64,000 bases of DNA from Actinoplanes sp. TBRC 11911 (GTDB lineage Bacteria; Actinomycetota; Actinomycetes; Mycobacteriales; Micromonosporaceae), in the NCBI RefSeq assembly GCF_012933445.1, contig NZ_JABBNC010000026.1, positions 62,001 through 126,000 on the forward strand. Direction: 5' to 3'. Below, piece by piece: positions 15,834-24,494 of this stretch (the first letter of the stretch is position 1; every line of letters begins with the position of its first letter). Under the pieces are notes generated by a model. It was not told the origin of the DNA. It saw only the letters and a list, made by a program, of their open reading frames with translations, and ran no database searches. The position numbers and the translations under genes are program-made.

Positions 15834-17201
15834 CTACCTGCAGGGCAAGGCTTCCCAGCCGGCGTGCGTGCCACGCGTATAGCGGCACCCGAACGACGCC
15901 GCCGAAACCGCCCGCACGTCCAGCACCGCGTCACCCCCAGGGCGGCGGCCCTTGTCGATCCAGGTCACCAAGTCGTCGAACGCCTCCTGACGCTCCGCGG
16001 TGGTGAAGTCGCAATGGCCGGTGCCGCGGATCGCCCGTGAGACGAACAGGTTCGCGCGGCCGTTGCGGGCGGCCTCACGGGCGTACGTCTGCTCCATGGA
16101 GAAAGGCACGAAGAGGTCGCCGATGTCGTGCAGCGAGAGCACCGGCACGGGCGGCCGGCCGTCGATGCGCGGAATGCCGGAAAGGCCGGGCGACGCCACG
16201 TCGGTCGGCCGGACCCGTAGCACCGACGCGTTCAGGCGCAGCGTGGTGAGCAGCGACGACGCGCGGTAGACGGTGAAACGGTTGTCGGTGACGTTGCCGC
16301 GCGCGATGTTTGCGGTGCCGCCGGTCAGCCCGGGGTACACGCCGAACAGGAACGGCAGGTCGCCGAGCGGGGCGAGTGAGGTCGCGGTGTTCCAGTAGGC
16401 GAACGAGCCCTCGAAGCCGGGCCGCTGGCCGCCGGAGCGGTTCTCGACCACGTCGCTCCACTCGCGGCCCAGGGCGGTCAGCACCGGCGGGGCACCGGCT
16501 CGGACACCGAGTTGCGGCAGGATGGCGGCCACCTGCGTACGCCAAATGTCCTGATAATCCTCGCCGGGATGCAGCGGGAACTCGACGCGGACGCGGGCCA
16601 GCGCGGCGGCCGTCACGTTCGCGTCCAGGAAGTAGTCGAACAGTTCCTTGTCGCCGAGGACCCCGCAGGACGGCATCGCCCCCGCGAACGCCGACGGGTA
16701 GGTCTCGATCGCGACGCCGGTGATGTGCCCGCCCATCGAGTCGCCGGTCATCAGCACCTGCCGGGCGGGCTTGCCGACGGCCGAGCGGAACAGTCCGATC
16801 AGGGCGTACGAGTCGCGGACCCCTTGCCCGACGTCGTAGCCGTTGGTGGCGTAGCTGGAGGCGGCCCAGGCGAACCCGCGCGCGATGTAGTGCGCGCGCA
16901 GCGACGGACTGCTCACCGTGACGGTCGTTCCGGTGCCGCGGAAGCCGTGCGCGTAGAGGACGAGCCGCCCGTTCCAGTGGTCCGGCACCTCGATGCGGTA
17001 CCCGGCCCCGCGGGAGATGCCGGTGTGGACGGTCGCGCCGGGCAACGCGGTGAACGTGGAGCCGTCGGCCTCGCAGTCCGGGTCGGCGACGAGATAGCCG
17101 GGCTGCGTCGTGCTTGGCACCGGAGCGTCGCACACCGGGGTCGCGGCAGGTGAGAAGGCCCAGAGGGGCGACATCAGAAGAACGGCGAGGAACCTGATCA
17201 T
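15834..17201 (-). CDS. secreted alpha/beta hydrolase
   Basis: 455 residues. The N-terminus MIRFLAVLLMSPLWAFSPAA is a signal peptide with probable cleavage near AAATP. LVLYAHGFRGTGTTV is the oxyanion region, GDSMGGHITG the nucleophile elbow, an Asp lies in LHDIGDLFVPF and the catalytic His in RGTGHCDFT. Four or more Cys suggest disulfides, in line with export. The family is a group of actinomycete extracellular hydrolases often annotated only as alpha/beta hydrolase; esterase or lipase activity is plausible. ATG at 17201 follows GGGAGGTAA, chosen over the upstream in-frame ATG at 17237. The ribosome site sits in a small inverted repeat (CGTTACC/GGTAACG, 17204-17221) that could hide it. It follows the diguanylate cyclase with 28 bases between. 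Confidence 0.85.
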   Translation of the reverse strand: MIRFLAVLLMSPLWAFSPAATPVCDAPVPSTTQPGYLVADPDCEADGSTFTALPGATVHTGISRGAGYRIEVPDHWNGRLVLYAHGFRGTGTTVTVSSPSLRAHYIARGFAWAASSYATNGYDVGQGVRDSYALIGLFRSAVGKPARQVLMTGDSMGGHITGVAIETYPSAFAGAMPSCGVLGDKELFDYFLDANVTAAALARVRVEFPLHPGEDYQDIWRTQVAAILPQLGVRAGAPPVLTALGREWSDVVENRSGGQRPGFEGSFAYWNTATSLAPLGDLPFLFGVYPGLTGGTANIARGNVTDNRFTVYRASSLLTTLRLNASVLRVRPTDVASPGLSGIPRIDGRPPVPVLSLHDIGDLFVPFSMEQTYAREAARNGRANLFVSRAIRGTGHCDFTTAERQEAFDDLVTWIDKGRRPGGDAVLDVRAVSAASFGCRYTRGTHAGWEALPCR

Positions 17202-17229
17202 TGCGTTACCTCCCGGTAACGATCCAACG

Positions 17230-18087
17230 TCAGGCATCGACCGACGTCAAGGCCTCCTCGGCGCGTACGGTGTTCTTGCCCTGCTGCTTGACCTCGTACA
17301 TGAGCTTGTCCGCGCGGGCCAGCAGGCTCTGGCTGGATTCCGGCGGCAGCGTGAAGGTGACCGCCCCGACGCTGTAGCCGACGCCGGTCGCCGAGGTCAG
17401 CGCCGCGTGCAGCGCGTGCAGCCGCTGCCGCGCGTCCGCCACCCCGCTGCCCGGCATGAGCACCGCGAACTCGTCGCCGCCGAGGCGGGCCACCACGTCG
17501 GTGGAGCGCAGCGTCCCGGTCATCGTGCTCCCGGCGAGGATGAGCAGCTCGTCGCCGCCGGCGTGGCCCTTCGTGTCGTTGACCCGTTTGAAGTCGTCGA
17601 CGTCGACGTACGCGGCGGTGAGCACGGTGCCCTCGGCGCGCATCCGGGCGATCTCGGCGGTGGCGGCCTCCTCGAAGGCGCGCGCGTTCGGCAGGCCGGT
17701 CAGCGGGTCGGTGCGGGACAGCCCGCGTTCCTTGACCAGCCGGCCGGTGAGCGAGGCGACCAGGGTGGCGACCATGTAGAGCACGACGAAGCGGGCGAAG
17801 ACGTTCCACAGCGGCACGGCGGCCGTGCTGAACGGGTTGATCCGGGACTCGAGCTCGATCGTGCTCCAGGTGATCGCCGCGAGCGAGGTCACCACGATCG
17901 AGGCGCGCCGGCCGCCGGCGGCCGCGACGAACACCGGGATCATGTAGCCGACGTTGATCGACACGTCCGGGCCGGTCGCCCAGTCGGTGAACGCGACCAG
18001 GGCGACCAGCACGACCGCGGCGGTCATCAGCACCCGCCGCGGCAGGCTGGTCAGCCGCACGATCAGGCCGAACAACGAGAAATTCAC
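17230..18087 (-). CDS. membrane-bound diguanylate cyclase (GGDEF)
   Basis: 285 residues. Four to five hydrophobic segments fill the first ~115 residues, a MASE-like membrane sensor. The GGDEF domain follows: SRTDPLTGLPNARAFEE, YVDVDDFKRVNDTKGHAGGD and the intact active motif RLGGDEFAVL, so it should make cyclic di-GMP from two GTP. The RxxD inhibitory site is not obvious. The domain ends with ADKLMYEVKQQGKN, as usual. It lies between lacI and the secreted hydrolase on the same strand (21 and 28 bases apart), so all three could be one transcript, but the functions do not point to one pathway. Confidence 0.92.
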   Translation of the reverse strand: MNFSLFGLIVRLTSLPRRVLMTAAVVLVALVAFTDWATGPDVSINVGYMIPVFVAAAGGRRASIVVTSLAAITWSTIELESRINPFSTAAVPLWNVFARFVVLYMVATLVASLTGRLVKERGLSRTDPLTGLPNARAFEEAATAEIARMRAEGTVLTAAYVDVDDFKRVNDTKGHAGGDELLILAGSTMTGTLRSTDVVARLGGDEFAVLMPGSGVADARQRLHALHAALTSATGVGYSVGAVTFTLPPESSQSLLARADKLMYEVKQQGKNTVRAEEALTSVDA

Positions 18088-18108
18088 GGCGGTGGTATCG
18101 GCCGGGCG

Positions 18109-19146
18109 TCAGCCGACCTGAGGAGAAGGCGGCGGCGCGGTGCTGGCCCGCTCGATCAGGGTGGTCGGCACCAGCACGGTGCCGGGCACCACCCGCGCGT
18201 CGCGGATCTGCGAGAGCAGGCCGTGCACGCAGCGCCGGCCCACCTCGGCGAAGTCCTGGTGCACGGTGGTCAGCGGGGGCAGGTATCCGGCGGCGTCCGG
18301 GATGTCGTCGAAGCCGACCACGCTGACGTCCTGCGGCACCCGGCGGCCGCTCTCGTGCAGGGCGCGCAGCACACCCAGGGCCATCTGGTCGTTCGCCGCG
18401 AAGATCGCGGTGCAGTCCGGGTTCGCGGCGAGGCGGCGGCCGGCGGCGTAACCGGACAGGGCGGACCAATCGCCGCGTTCGATCGGCGGGACGGGCGCTC
18501 CGGCATCGGTGAGCACCTCCCGCCAGGCCTGGGCGCGCCGGGACGCGGCGTACGAGGCCTCCGGTCCGGTGACGTGCCAGACCGTACGGTGTCCCAGTTC
18601 GAGCAGGTGCCGGACCGCCTGCCGGGCGCCGTCGGCCTGGTCGGTGTCGACGACCGGGAACCGGTCGCCGGCGTCCGAGTCGACGACCACGGCCTGCACG
18701 CCGGGCGGGATCGTCAGGTTCGCGTCGTGCAGCAGGTGCACCTCCATGATCACGATGAAGCCGTCGACGGCGAGCTCGCCGAGCCGGGTGAACGCGCCGA
18801 GCACGCCGTCGCGGGTCGGCGACGCGACCGGGACGAGCGTGATGGCGTACCCCTCCTGGGCGGCGTGCGCGGCGATGGCCTCGACGGTGCGGCTGTTGCC
18901 GGTGGTGGCCAAGGTGAACAAAATGACGCCGAGGGTGCGGAACTCGCCCCGCTTGAGGGCGCGTGCGGCACTGTTCGGTCGATATCCAAGTTGTTGCATT
19001 GCGTCGAGTACCAACTGGCGGGTCGTCTCGACCACGCCAGGGTGTCCAGTGGATACACGGCTCACGGTTTGCGAAGAAACCCCGGCTAGGCGCGCCACGT
19101 CCGCCATGGAAACACTGCGTCGCCCGCCGCTTGACGATTGCTGCAC
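18109..19146 (-). CDS. LacI family repressor of the galactoside operon
   Basis: 345 residues. The N-terminal helix-turn-helix and hinge read SMADVARLAGVSSQTVSRVS, then GYRPNSAARALKRG; the remainder is a periplasmic-binding-protein-like ligand domain with the usual FAANDQMALGVLRAL, VVGFDDIPDAAGYLPPLTTV and LVPTTLIERAST blocks. The gene diverges from the ABC transporter/beta-galactosidase operon, and two perfect ATGTTTACGTAAACAT palindromes lie in the gap. A galactoside or galactose is the likely inducer, inferred from the neighbours. GTG at 19146 is taken as start; an ATG at 19107 just before the DNA-binding helix is the alternative. Confidence 0.93.
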   Translation of the reverse strand: MQQSSSGGRRSVSMADVARLAGVSSQTVSRVSTGHPGVVETTRQLVLDAMQQLGYRPNSAARALKRGEFRTLGVILFTLATTGNSRTVEAIAAHAAQEGYAITLVPVASPTRDGVLGAFTRLGELAVDGFIVIMEVHLLHDANLTIPPGVQAVVVDSDAGDRFPVVDTDQADGARQAVRHLLELGHRTVWHVTGPEASYAASRRAQAWREVLTDAGAPVPPIERGDWSALSGYAAGRRLAANPDCTAIFAANDQMALGVLRALHESGRRVPQDVSVVGFDDIPDAAGYLPPLTTVHQDFAEVGRRCVHGLLSQIRDARVVPGTVLVPTTLIERASTAPPPSPQVG

Positions 19147-19166
19147 GCGGTGAAACTATCACCCGC

Positions 19167-19182
19167 ATGTTTACGTAAACAT
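19167..19182. promoter_or_regulatory. LacI-type operator 1
   Basis: Perfect 16-bp palindrome ATGTTTACGTAAACAT, 20 bases upstream of lacI. The central CG and TGTTTA/TAAACA halves are the form bound by LacI/GalR proteins. Its position fits autoregulation. Confidence 0.88.
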
Positions 19183-19230
19183 CACACCAGCAAACTAAAA
19201 GAAACATTGTCACACGCACCCGCGCGTGGC

Positions 19231-19246
19231 ATGTTTACGTAAACAT
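19231..19246. promoter_or_regulatory. LacI-type operator 2
   Basis: Second identical palindrome ATGTTTACGTAAACAT, 64 bp centre to centre from operator 1 and 20 bases before the first permease start. With near six helical turns between them, the pair could be bridged by a repressor tetramer or bound separately for each promoter. Confidence 0.9.
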
Positions 19247-19266
19247 CATGAGACAGTGAGGTCCAG

Positions 19267-20175
19267 ATGGCCGTACCAACACTTGCGGCGCCGCCGGCCG
19301 CGGTCCGGAGGCGACGTCGCCGGTCGTTCCGTGGCTGGCAGTTCGTCGGCCCGTTCATGATCGTTTTCGCGCTGGTCTTCCTGGCCCCGATCGCGTACTC
19401 GATCTACCTGAGCCTCTTCCGCAACCGGCTCATCGGCGGCAACGCCTTCGTCGGCCTGGACAACTACACGCAGGCGCTGACCGACCCGAATTTCTGGTCC
19501 GGCGTCGGCCGGGTCGGCCTCTTCCTGGTCGTCCAGGTGCCGATCATGCTGTTCCTGGCCCTGCTCGTGGCTCTGTCCATCGACAGTGGCCGGCTCTACG
19601 GCAAGAGCTTCTTCCGGGTCTCGATCTTCCTCCCGTACGCCGTCCCGGCCGTGGTCGCGGCGCTGATCTGGGGCTTCATGTACGGGTCGCAGTTCGGGCT
19701 CGTCGGCAGCCTGAACGACTTCTTCAACGTCACGTTGCCCGACCCGCTCAAGCCCAGCCTGATCCTCGCGTCGATCGGCAACATCACGACCTGGGAGTTC
19801 ACCGGGTACAACATGCTGATCTTCTACTCGGCGCTGCAGGTCATCCCGAAGTCGCTGTACGAGTCGGCGGAGATCGACGGGGCCAGCCAGTTCCGGATCA
19901 TCACGGCGATCAAGCTCCCGGCCATCCGCGGCGCCCTGGTGATCGCCACGATCTTCTCGATCATCGGCAGCTTCCAGCTGTTCAACGAGCCCGCCATCCT
20001 GCGCGGCCTGGCGCCGAACTCGATCACCACCTTCTTCACGCCGAACTTCTACGCGTACTCCCTGACGTTCTCCGGCCAGCAGTTCAACTACGCGGCCGCG
20101 GTCGCGGTCGTGATGGCCGTGATCACCATGATCGTCGCGTACGTGGTGCAGCTGCGCGGGAACCGGGAGTTCTGA
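19267..20175 (+). CDS. sugar ABC transporter permease, MalF/LacF-like
   Basis: 302 residues with six predicted membrane helices, the first at FVGPFMIVFALVFLAPIAYS. The cytoplasmic EAA loop is visible as YESAEIDGASQFRIITAIKLP, which contacts the ATPase. No ATPase gene is in the operon, so a shared MsiK-type ATPase elsewhere in the chromosome probably drives it, as is usual in actinomycetes. Stop and the next start overlap (TGATG), so the two permeases are coupled. It should import a galactoside together with the 20175 permease and the 21110 lipoprotein, under LacI control. Confidence 0.93.
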   Translation: MAVPTLAAPPAAVRRRRRRSFRGWQFVGPFMIVFALVFLAPIAYSIYLSLFRNRLIGGNAFVGLDNYTQALTDPNFWSGVGRVGLFLVVQVPIMLFLALLVALSIDSGRLYGKSFFRVSIFLPYAVPAVVAALIWGFMYGSQFGLVGSLNDFFNVTLPDPLKPSLILASIGNITTWEFTGYNMLIFYSALQVIPKSLYESAEIDGASQFRIITAIKLPAIRGALVIATIFSIIGSFQLFNEPAILRGLAPNSITTFFTPNFYAYSLTFSGQQFNYAAAVAVVMAVITMIVAYVVQLRGNREF

Positions 20176-21089
20176 TGACCACGACCCTTTCGCACCGGTC
20201 GGAGGACCTCACCGACGTGCCCGCCCCCGCCACCAAGAAGCGGCGCCGCGGCAGCATCCTGCTGACCGTGCTGACCGCCTTGGTTTCCCTGTACGCCCTG
20301 GTCCCGCTCGCGTACCTGGTGATCAACTCGACGAAGACCCAGCAGGGCCTGTTCACCAGCTTCGGGCTCTGGTTCGACGACGGCGGGCACTTCGCGCTCT
20401 GGGACAACCTGCGGGAGACCTTCACCTACCAGGACGGGATCTTCCTGCGCTGGCTGGGCAACACCGCCCTGTACACGGTGCTCGGCGCCGGCGGCGCGAC
20501 GTTCTTCGCGGTGCTCGCCGGATACGGCCTGGCGAAGTTCGACTTCCCCGGCAAGCGCGGCGTCTTCGCGATCGTCATCGGCGCGGTGGCCGTGCCGCCG
20601 ACCGCGCTCGCGGTGCCGACCTTCCTGATGTTCAGCAAGATGGGGCTCACCAACACCCCGTGGGCGGTGATCATCCCGTCGCTGGTGGCACCGTTCGGTC
20701 TCTACCTCATGTGGACGTTCTCGGCGCAGGCCATCCCCACCGAGATGCTCGAGGCGGCCCGCATGGACGGCGCCAGCGAGATGCGCACGTTCTTCCGGAT
20801 CAGCGTGCCGCTGCTCGCCCCGGGCATCGTCACCACGCTGCTGTTCACCATGGTCGCGACGATGAACAACTACTTCCTGCCGCTGATCATGCTGAAGAAC
20901 CCGGACTGGTACCCGCTGACCGTCGGCCTCAACGCGTGGAACGCGCAGGCCGCGACCGCGGGCGGCCAGGCCGTCTTCAACCTGGTGATCACCGCCTCGC
21001 TCATCACGATCATTCTCCTGCTGGCGGCGTTCCTGCTGCTCCAGCGTTACTGGCAGTCCGGCCTGGCCGCCGGAAGTGTCAAGGAATAA
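20175..21089 (+). CDS. sugar ABC transporter permease, MalG/LacG-like
   Basis: 304 residues, six membrane helices. EAA loop: MLEAARMDGASEMRTFFRIS. The N-terminus is a short cytoplasmic tail with a KKRRR stretch before the first helix. The long first external loop (FGLWFDDGGHF...) is typical for the MalG side. The start codon overlaps the preceding stop by one base. It forms the membrane channel with the upstream permease; the lipoprotein gene follows after 20 bases. Confidence 0.93.
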   Translation: MTTTLSHRSEDLTDVPAPATKKRRRGSILLTVLTALVSLYALVPLAYLVINSTKTQQGLFTSFGLWFDDGGHFALWDNLRETFTYQDGIFLRWLGNTALYTVLGAGGATFFAVLAGYGLAKFDFPGKRGVFAIVIGAVAVPPTALAVPTFLMFSKMGLTNTPWAVIIPSLVAPFGLYLMWTFSAQAIPTEMLEAARMDGASEMRTFFRISVPLLAPGIVTTLLFTMVATMNNYFLPLIMLKNPDWYPLTVGLNAWNAQAATAGGQAVFNLVITASLITIILLLAAFLLLQRYWQSGLAAGSVKE

Positions 21090-21109
21090 GTTCCCCGAAA
21101 GGACCCTCC

Positions 21110-22459
21110 ATGTTGAAATCGATCAAGATGGCGGCCATCGCGTCGGCCGCCGTCGTCGCCCTCGCCGCATGTGGCGGTGGTGGGGGCGACAACAGCTCCT
21201 CCACCACCGGCTCCGCGGCGAGCGGCCCCACCGTCTCGGACGCGGACGTGCAGGCCGCGCTCACCAAGGGCGGCACGCTGAACATCTGGGCCTGGGAGCC
21301 CACCCTGAAGCAGGCCACCGCGGCGTTCGAGAAGCAGTACCCGAACGTGCACGTGAACCTGGTCAACGCCGGCACCGGCGACAAGCAGTACACGGCGCTG
21401 CAGAACGCGGTGGCGGCCGGCAAGGGCGTCCCGGACATCGCGCAGATCGAGTACTACGCGCTCCCGCAGTTCGCGATCGGCAAGGCACTGGACAACCTGA
21501 CCGGCTTCGGCGCGGCGAACCTGAAGGCCGACTTCACCCCCGGCCCGTGGAACTCGGTGCAGAACGGCGGCGGCATCTACGGCCTGCCGATGGACTCCGG
21601 CCCGATGGCGCTGTACTACAACAAGACGATCTTCGACAAGTACAAGCTCCCGGTGCCGACCACCTGGGACCAGTACCTCGACGACGCCAAGAAGCTGCAC
21701 GCGGCCGACCCGAAGGCGTACATCACCAACGACACCGGTGACGCCGGCTTCGTGACCAGCATGATGTGGCAGGCCGGCGGCAAGCCCTACACCGTCGACG
21801 GCACCAACGTCGGCATCAACTTCGCCGACCCGAACAGCGCGAAGTTCACCGCGCTATGGCAGCAGCTGATCACCCAGAAGCTGGTCGCGCCGATCACCTC
21901 GTGGACCGACCAGTGGTTCCAGGGCATGAGCAACGGCTCGATCGCCACGCTGGCCACCGGCGCGTGGATGCCGGCCAACTTCGTCACCAGCGCGCCCAGC
22001 GGCTCCGGCCAGTGGCGTGCCGCTCCCCTGCCGCAGTGGACGGCCGGCGGCACCGCGAGCGCCGAGAACGGCGGCAGCTCGCTGGCACTGATGGCCAAGG
22101 GCGCGAACAAGGCCCTGGCGTACGGCTACCTGAAGTACGTCAACGACGGTGACGGCGTGCAGGTGCGCATCGACAACGGCGCGTTCCCGGCGACCACCAA
22201 GCAGATCAACGACCCGGCGTTCCTGAACACCGAGTTCAAGTACTTCGGCGGGCAGAAGGCCAACGAGATCTTCTCGAAGTCCGCGGCGGACGTGCTGCCG
22301 GGCTGGACCTACCTGCCGACCCAGGTGCAGTCGAACAGCATCTTCAACGACACCGCCGGCAAGGCGTACGTCTCCGGCACCTCCCTCGCAGACGGCCTGA
22401 AGGCGTGGCAGGACCAGTCCCTGAAGTACGCGAGCGACCAGGGCTTCACGACCAAGTAA
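21110..22459 (+). CDS. extracellular sugar-binding lipoprotein of the ABC transporter
   Basis: 449 residues. A lipoprotein signal peptide ends in the lipobox ALAAC (Cys about residue 23), followed by a Gly/Ser/Thr linker. The mature protein is a type 1 extracellular solute-binding protein: LNIWAWEPTLKQATAAFEKQ, ALQNAVAAGKGVPDIAQIEY, YGLPMDSGPMALYYNKTIFD. Aromatic residues around WAWEP and QWTAGG could stack on sugar rings. Ribosome site GAAAGGA precedes the ATG. It delivers substrate to the two upstream permeases. A strong hairpin follows it, which may keep its message more abundant than that of the enzymes. Confidence 0.93.
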   Translation: MLKSIKMAAIASAAVVALAACGGGGGDNSSSTTGSAASGPTVSDADVQAALTKGGTLNIWAWEPTLKQATAAFEKQYPNVHVNLVNAGTGDKQYTALQNAVAAGKGVPDIAQIEYYALPQFAIGKALDNLTGFGAANLKADFTPGPWNSVQNGGGIYGLPMDSGPMALYYNKTIFDKYKLPVPTTWDQYLDDAKKLHAADPKAYITNDTGDAGFVTSMMWQAGGKPYTVDGTNVGINFADPNSAKFTALWQQLITQKLVAPITSWTDQWFQGMSNGSIATLATGAWMPANFVTSAPSGSGQWRAAPLPQWTAGGTASAENGGSSLALMAKGANKALAYGYLKYVNDGDGVQVRIDNGAFPATTKQINDPAFLNTEFKYFGGQKANEIFSKSAADVLPGWTYLPTQVQSNSIFNDTAGKAYVSGTSLADGLKAWQDQSLKYASDQGFTTK

Positions 22460-22468
22460 CCCTGTTCC

Positions 22469-22499
22469 GGGGGTCCGTGCCGCCGTGGCGCGGACCCCC
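22469..22499 (+). terminator. intercistronic hairpin behind the binding protein gene
   Basis: GGGGGTCCG (22469-22477) pairs with CGGACCCCC (22491-22499), with further pairing inside. No T-tract. It lies between the binding protein and beta-galactosidase genes, where such hairpins often give partial termination or protect the upstream message. Confidence 0.7.
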
Positions 22500-22517
22500 T
22501 GTCACTGAGGAGAACGT

Positions 22518-24494
22518 GTGACATCCCCCCGTTGGCTCCGCCGGGACGGCGAGGCCCGCCTCGAGTTCGGCGCCGACTACAACCCCGAGCAGTGGCCCCG
22601 CGACGTCTGGGACGACGACGTGCGCGCGATGCGCGAAGCCGGCGTCACCGTCGTCTCGCTCGCGATCTTCTCCTGGGCCCGCCTCGAACCCGCCGAGGGT
22701 GAGTACGACTTCGGCTGGCTCGACGAGGCGATGGACCTGTTGCACGCCAACGGCATCCTGGTCGACCTGGCCACCGCGACCGCCTCGCCGCCGCCCTGGC
22801 TGAGCACCGCCCACCCGGAGATCCTGCCGGTCGACCGCGAGGGCCGCACCATCTGGCCGGGCGGCCGCCAGCACTGGCGGCCCACCTCCCCGGTCTTCCG
22901 TACGCACGCTCTGCGCCTCGTCCACGCCATGGCGACCCGGTACGCCGCGCACCCCGCGCTCAGCGCCTGGCACGTGTCGAACGAGCTGGGCTGCCACAAC
23001 ATCTACGACTACTCGGACGACGCGGCGCGCGCGTTCCGGGGCTGGCTGCGCGCCCGCTACCACACCATCGAGGCGCTCAACGACGCCTGGGGCACAGCGT
23101 TCTGGTCGCAGCGGTACGCGGACTTCGACCAGATCCTGCCGCCGCGGCTGGCCGCCACCCACCCCAACCCCAGCCAGCAGCTCGACTTCAAGCGGTTCTC
23201 CTCGGACGCGCTCAAGGACTACCTGCGCGCCGAGAAGGAGGTGCTGCGGTCGCTGACCCCGGACGTCCCGGTCACCACGAACTTCATGGTCATGGGCGAG
23301 ACCAAGGGCATGGACTACGCCGACTGGGCGCACGAGGTCGACTTCGTCGCCAACGACCACTACCGGCTGCCCGGCCCGCAGGACTTCGACGAGCTGTCGT
23401 TCTCCGCGAACCTGACCGGCAACCTGGCCGGCGGCCGCCCCTGGTTCCTGATGGAACACTCGACCAGCGCGGTCAACTGGCAGCCGATCAACGTGGCGAA
23501 GAAGCCCGGGGAGATGGCCCGCGACGCGCTCACCCACGTGGCGCACGGTGCCGACGCGGTCTGCTACTTCCAGTGGCGGCAGTCGAAGGCCGGTGCGGAG
23601 AAGTACCACTCGGGGATGCTGCCGCACGCCGGCACCGACAGCGCGTTGTTCCGGTCGGTGACGGCGCTCGGCGCCACGCTGCGTGACCTCGCGGACGTGG
23701 CCGGCTCGCCGCGCACCACCGCGCCGGTCGCGATCGTCTTCGACTGGGCGTCCTGGTGGGCGGTCGAGCAGGACTCGCACCCCAGCGAGCGGCTGCGCTA
23801 CAAGCAGGAGGCGCTCGACTGGTACACCGCGCTTCTCGACCTCGGCATCCGCGCCGACGTGGTCCCGCTCGAGACAGACCTTTCCCGGTACGCCGCGGTG
23901 ATCGCCCCGATGCTGCACGTCGTGCCGGCCACCACCGCGATCCGGTTCGGCGACTACGTGGCGAACGGCGGTCACCTGATCACCACGTACTTCTCCGGAA
24001 TCGTCGACGAGCACGACCACGTGTGGCTCGGCGGCTACCCGGGCGCGTTCCGCGAGCTGCTCGGCATCCGGGTCGAGGAGTTCGTGCCGCTGCTCGACGG
24101 CGAGGTCGCGGAACTCGACAACGGGACGAGCGGGACCGTGTGGACCGAACCCGTGGAGGTGGTGGACTCGGCGGTCGAGGTGCTCGCCACGTACAAGACC
24201 GGGGAAACCGCGGGCAAACCGGCCGTGACCCGCCGGGTGGTGGGTTCGGGTTCCGCCGCGTACGTCTCGACGCGTCTGGGTCCGGCCGGCATCCTGCCGG
24301 TGCTGGACGCGCTGCTGGACCGCGCCGGGGTGCTCAGCGAGTTGCCCGGCGACCTGCGCGGCCGGGTCGAGCTGACCGTCCGCGGCGACCACCAGTTCGT
24401 GATCAACCGGGGTGACGGCCCGGTCGACATCGGCGCCCTCGGCGGACCGGTCACCGACCTTCCCGGCCGGGGCGTGGTGGTGATCACTCGATGA
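22518..24494 (+). CDS. beta-galactosidase, glycoside hydrolase family 42
   Basis: 658 residues, full GH42 length. FGADYNPEQWPRDVWDDDV is the hallmark N-terminus of the catalytic barrel. The acid/base is Glu156 in WHVSNELG and the nucleophile Glu313 in WFLMEHSTSAVNWQ. The barrel is followed by the trimerisation domain (TAPVAIVFDWASWWAVEQD) and a C-terminal beta domain. No signal peptide, so it hydrolyses imported beta-galactosides in the cytoplasm. GTG start; GAGGAGAAC lies just ahead. Its stop overlaps the galT start by 4 bases. Context (transporter, LacI, galT) supports a full import, cleavage and Leloir-type entry route. Confidence 0.96.
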   Translation: MTSPRWLRRDGEARLEFGADYNPEQWPRDVWDDDVRAMREAGVTVVSLAIFSWARLEPAEGEYDFGWLDEAMDLLHANGILVDLATATASPPPWLSTAHPEILPVDREGRTIWPGGRQHWRPTSPVFRTHALRLVHAMATRYAAHPALSAWHVSNELGCHNIYDYSDDAARAFRGWLRARYHTIEALNDAWGTAFWSQRYADFDQILPPRLAATHPNPSQQLDFKRFSSDALKDYLRAEKEVLRSLTPDVPVTTNFMVMGETKGMDYADWAHEVDFVANDHYRLPGPQDFDELSFSANLTGNLAGGRPWFLMEHSTSAVNWQPINVAKKPGEMARDALTHVAHGADAVCYFQWRQSKAGAEKYHSGMLPHAGTDSALFRSVTALGATLRDLADVAGSPRTTAPVAIVFDWASWWAVEQDSHPSERLRYKQEALDWYTALLDLGIRADVVPLETDLSRYAAVIAPMLHVVPATTAIRFGDYVANGGHLITTYFSGIVDEHDHVWLGGYPGAFRELLGIRVEEFVPLLDGEVAELDNGTSGTVWTEPVEVVDSAVEVLATYKTGETAGKPAVTRRVVGSGSAAYVSTRLGPAGILPVLDALLDRAGVLSELPGDLRGRVELTVRGDHQFVINRGDGPVDIGALGGPVTDLPGRGVVVITR

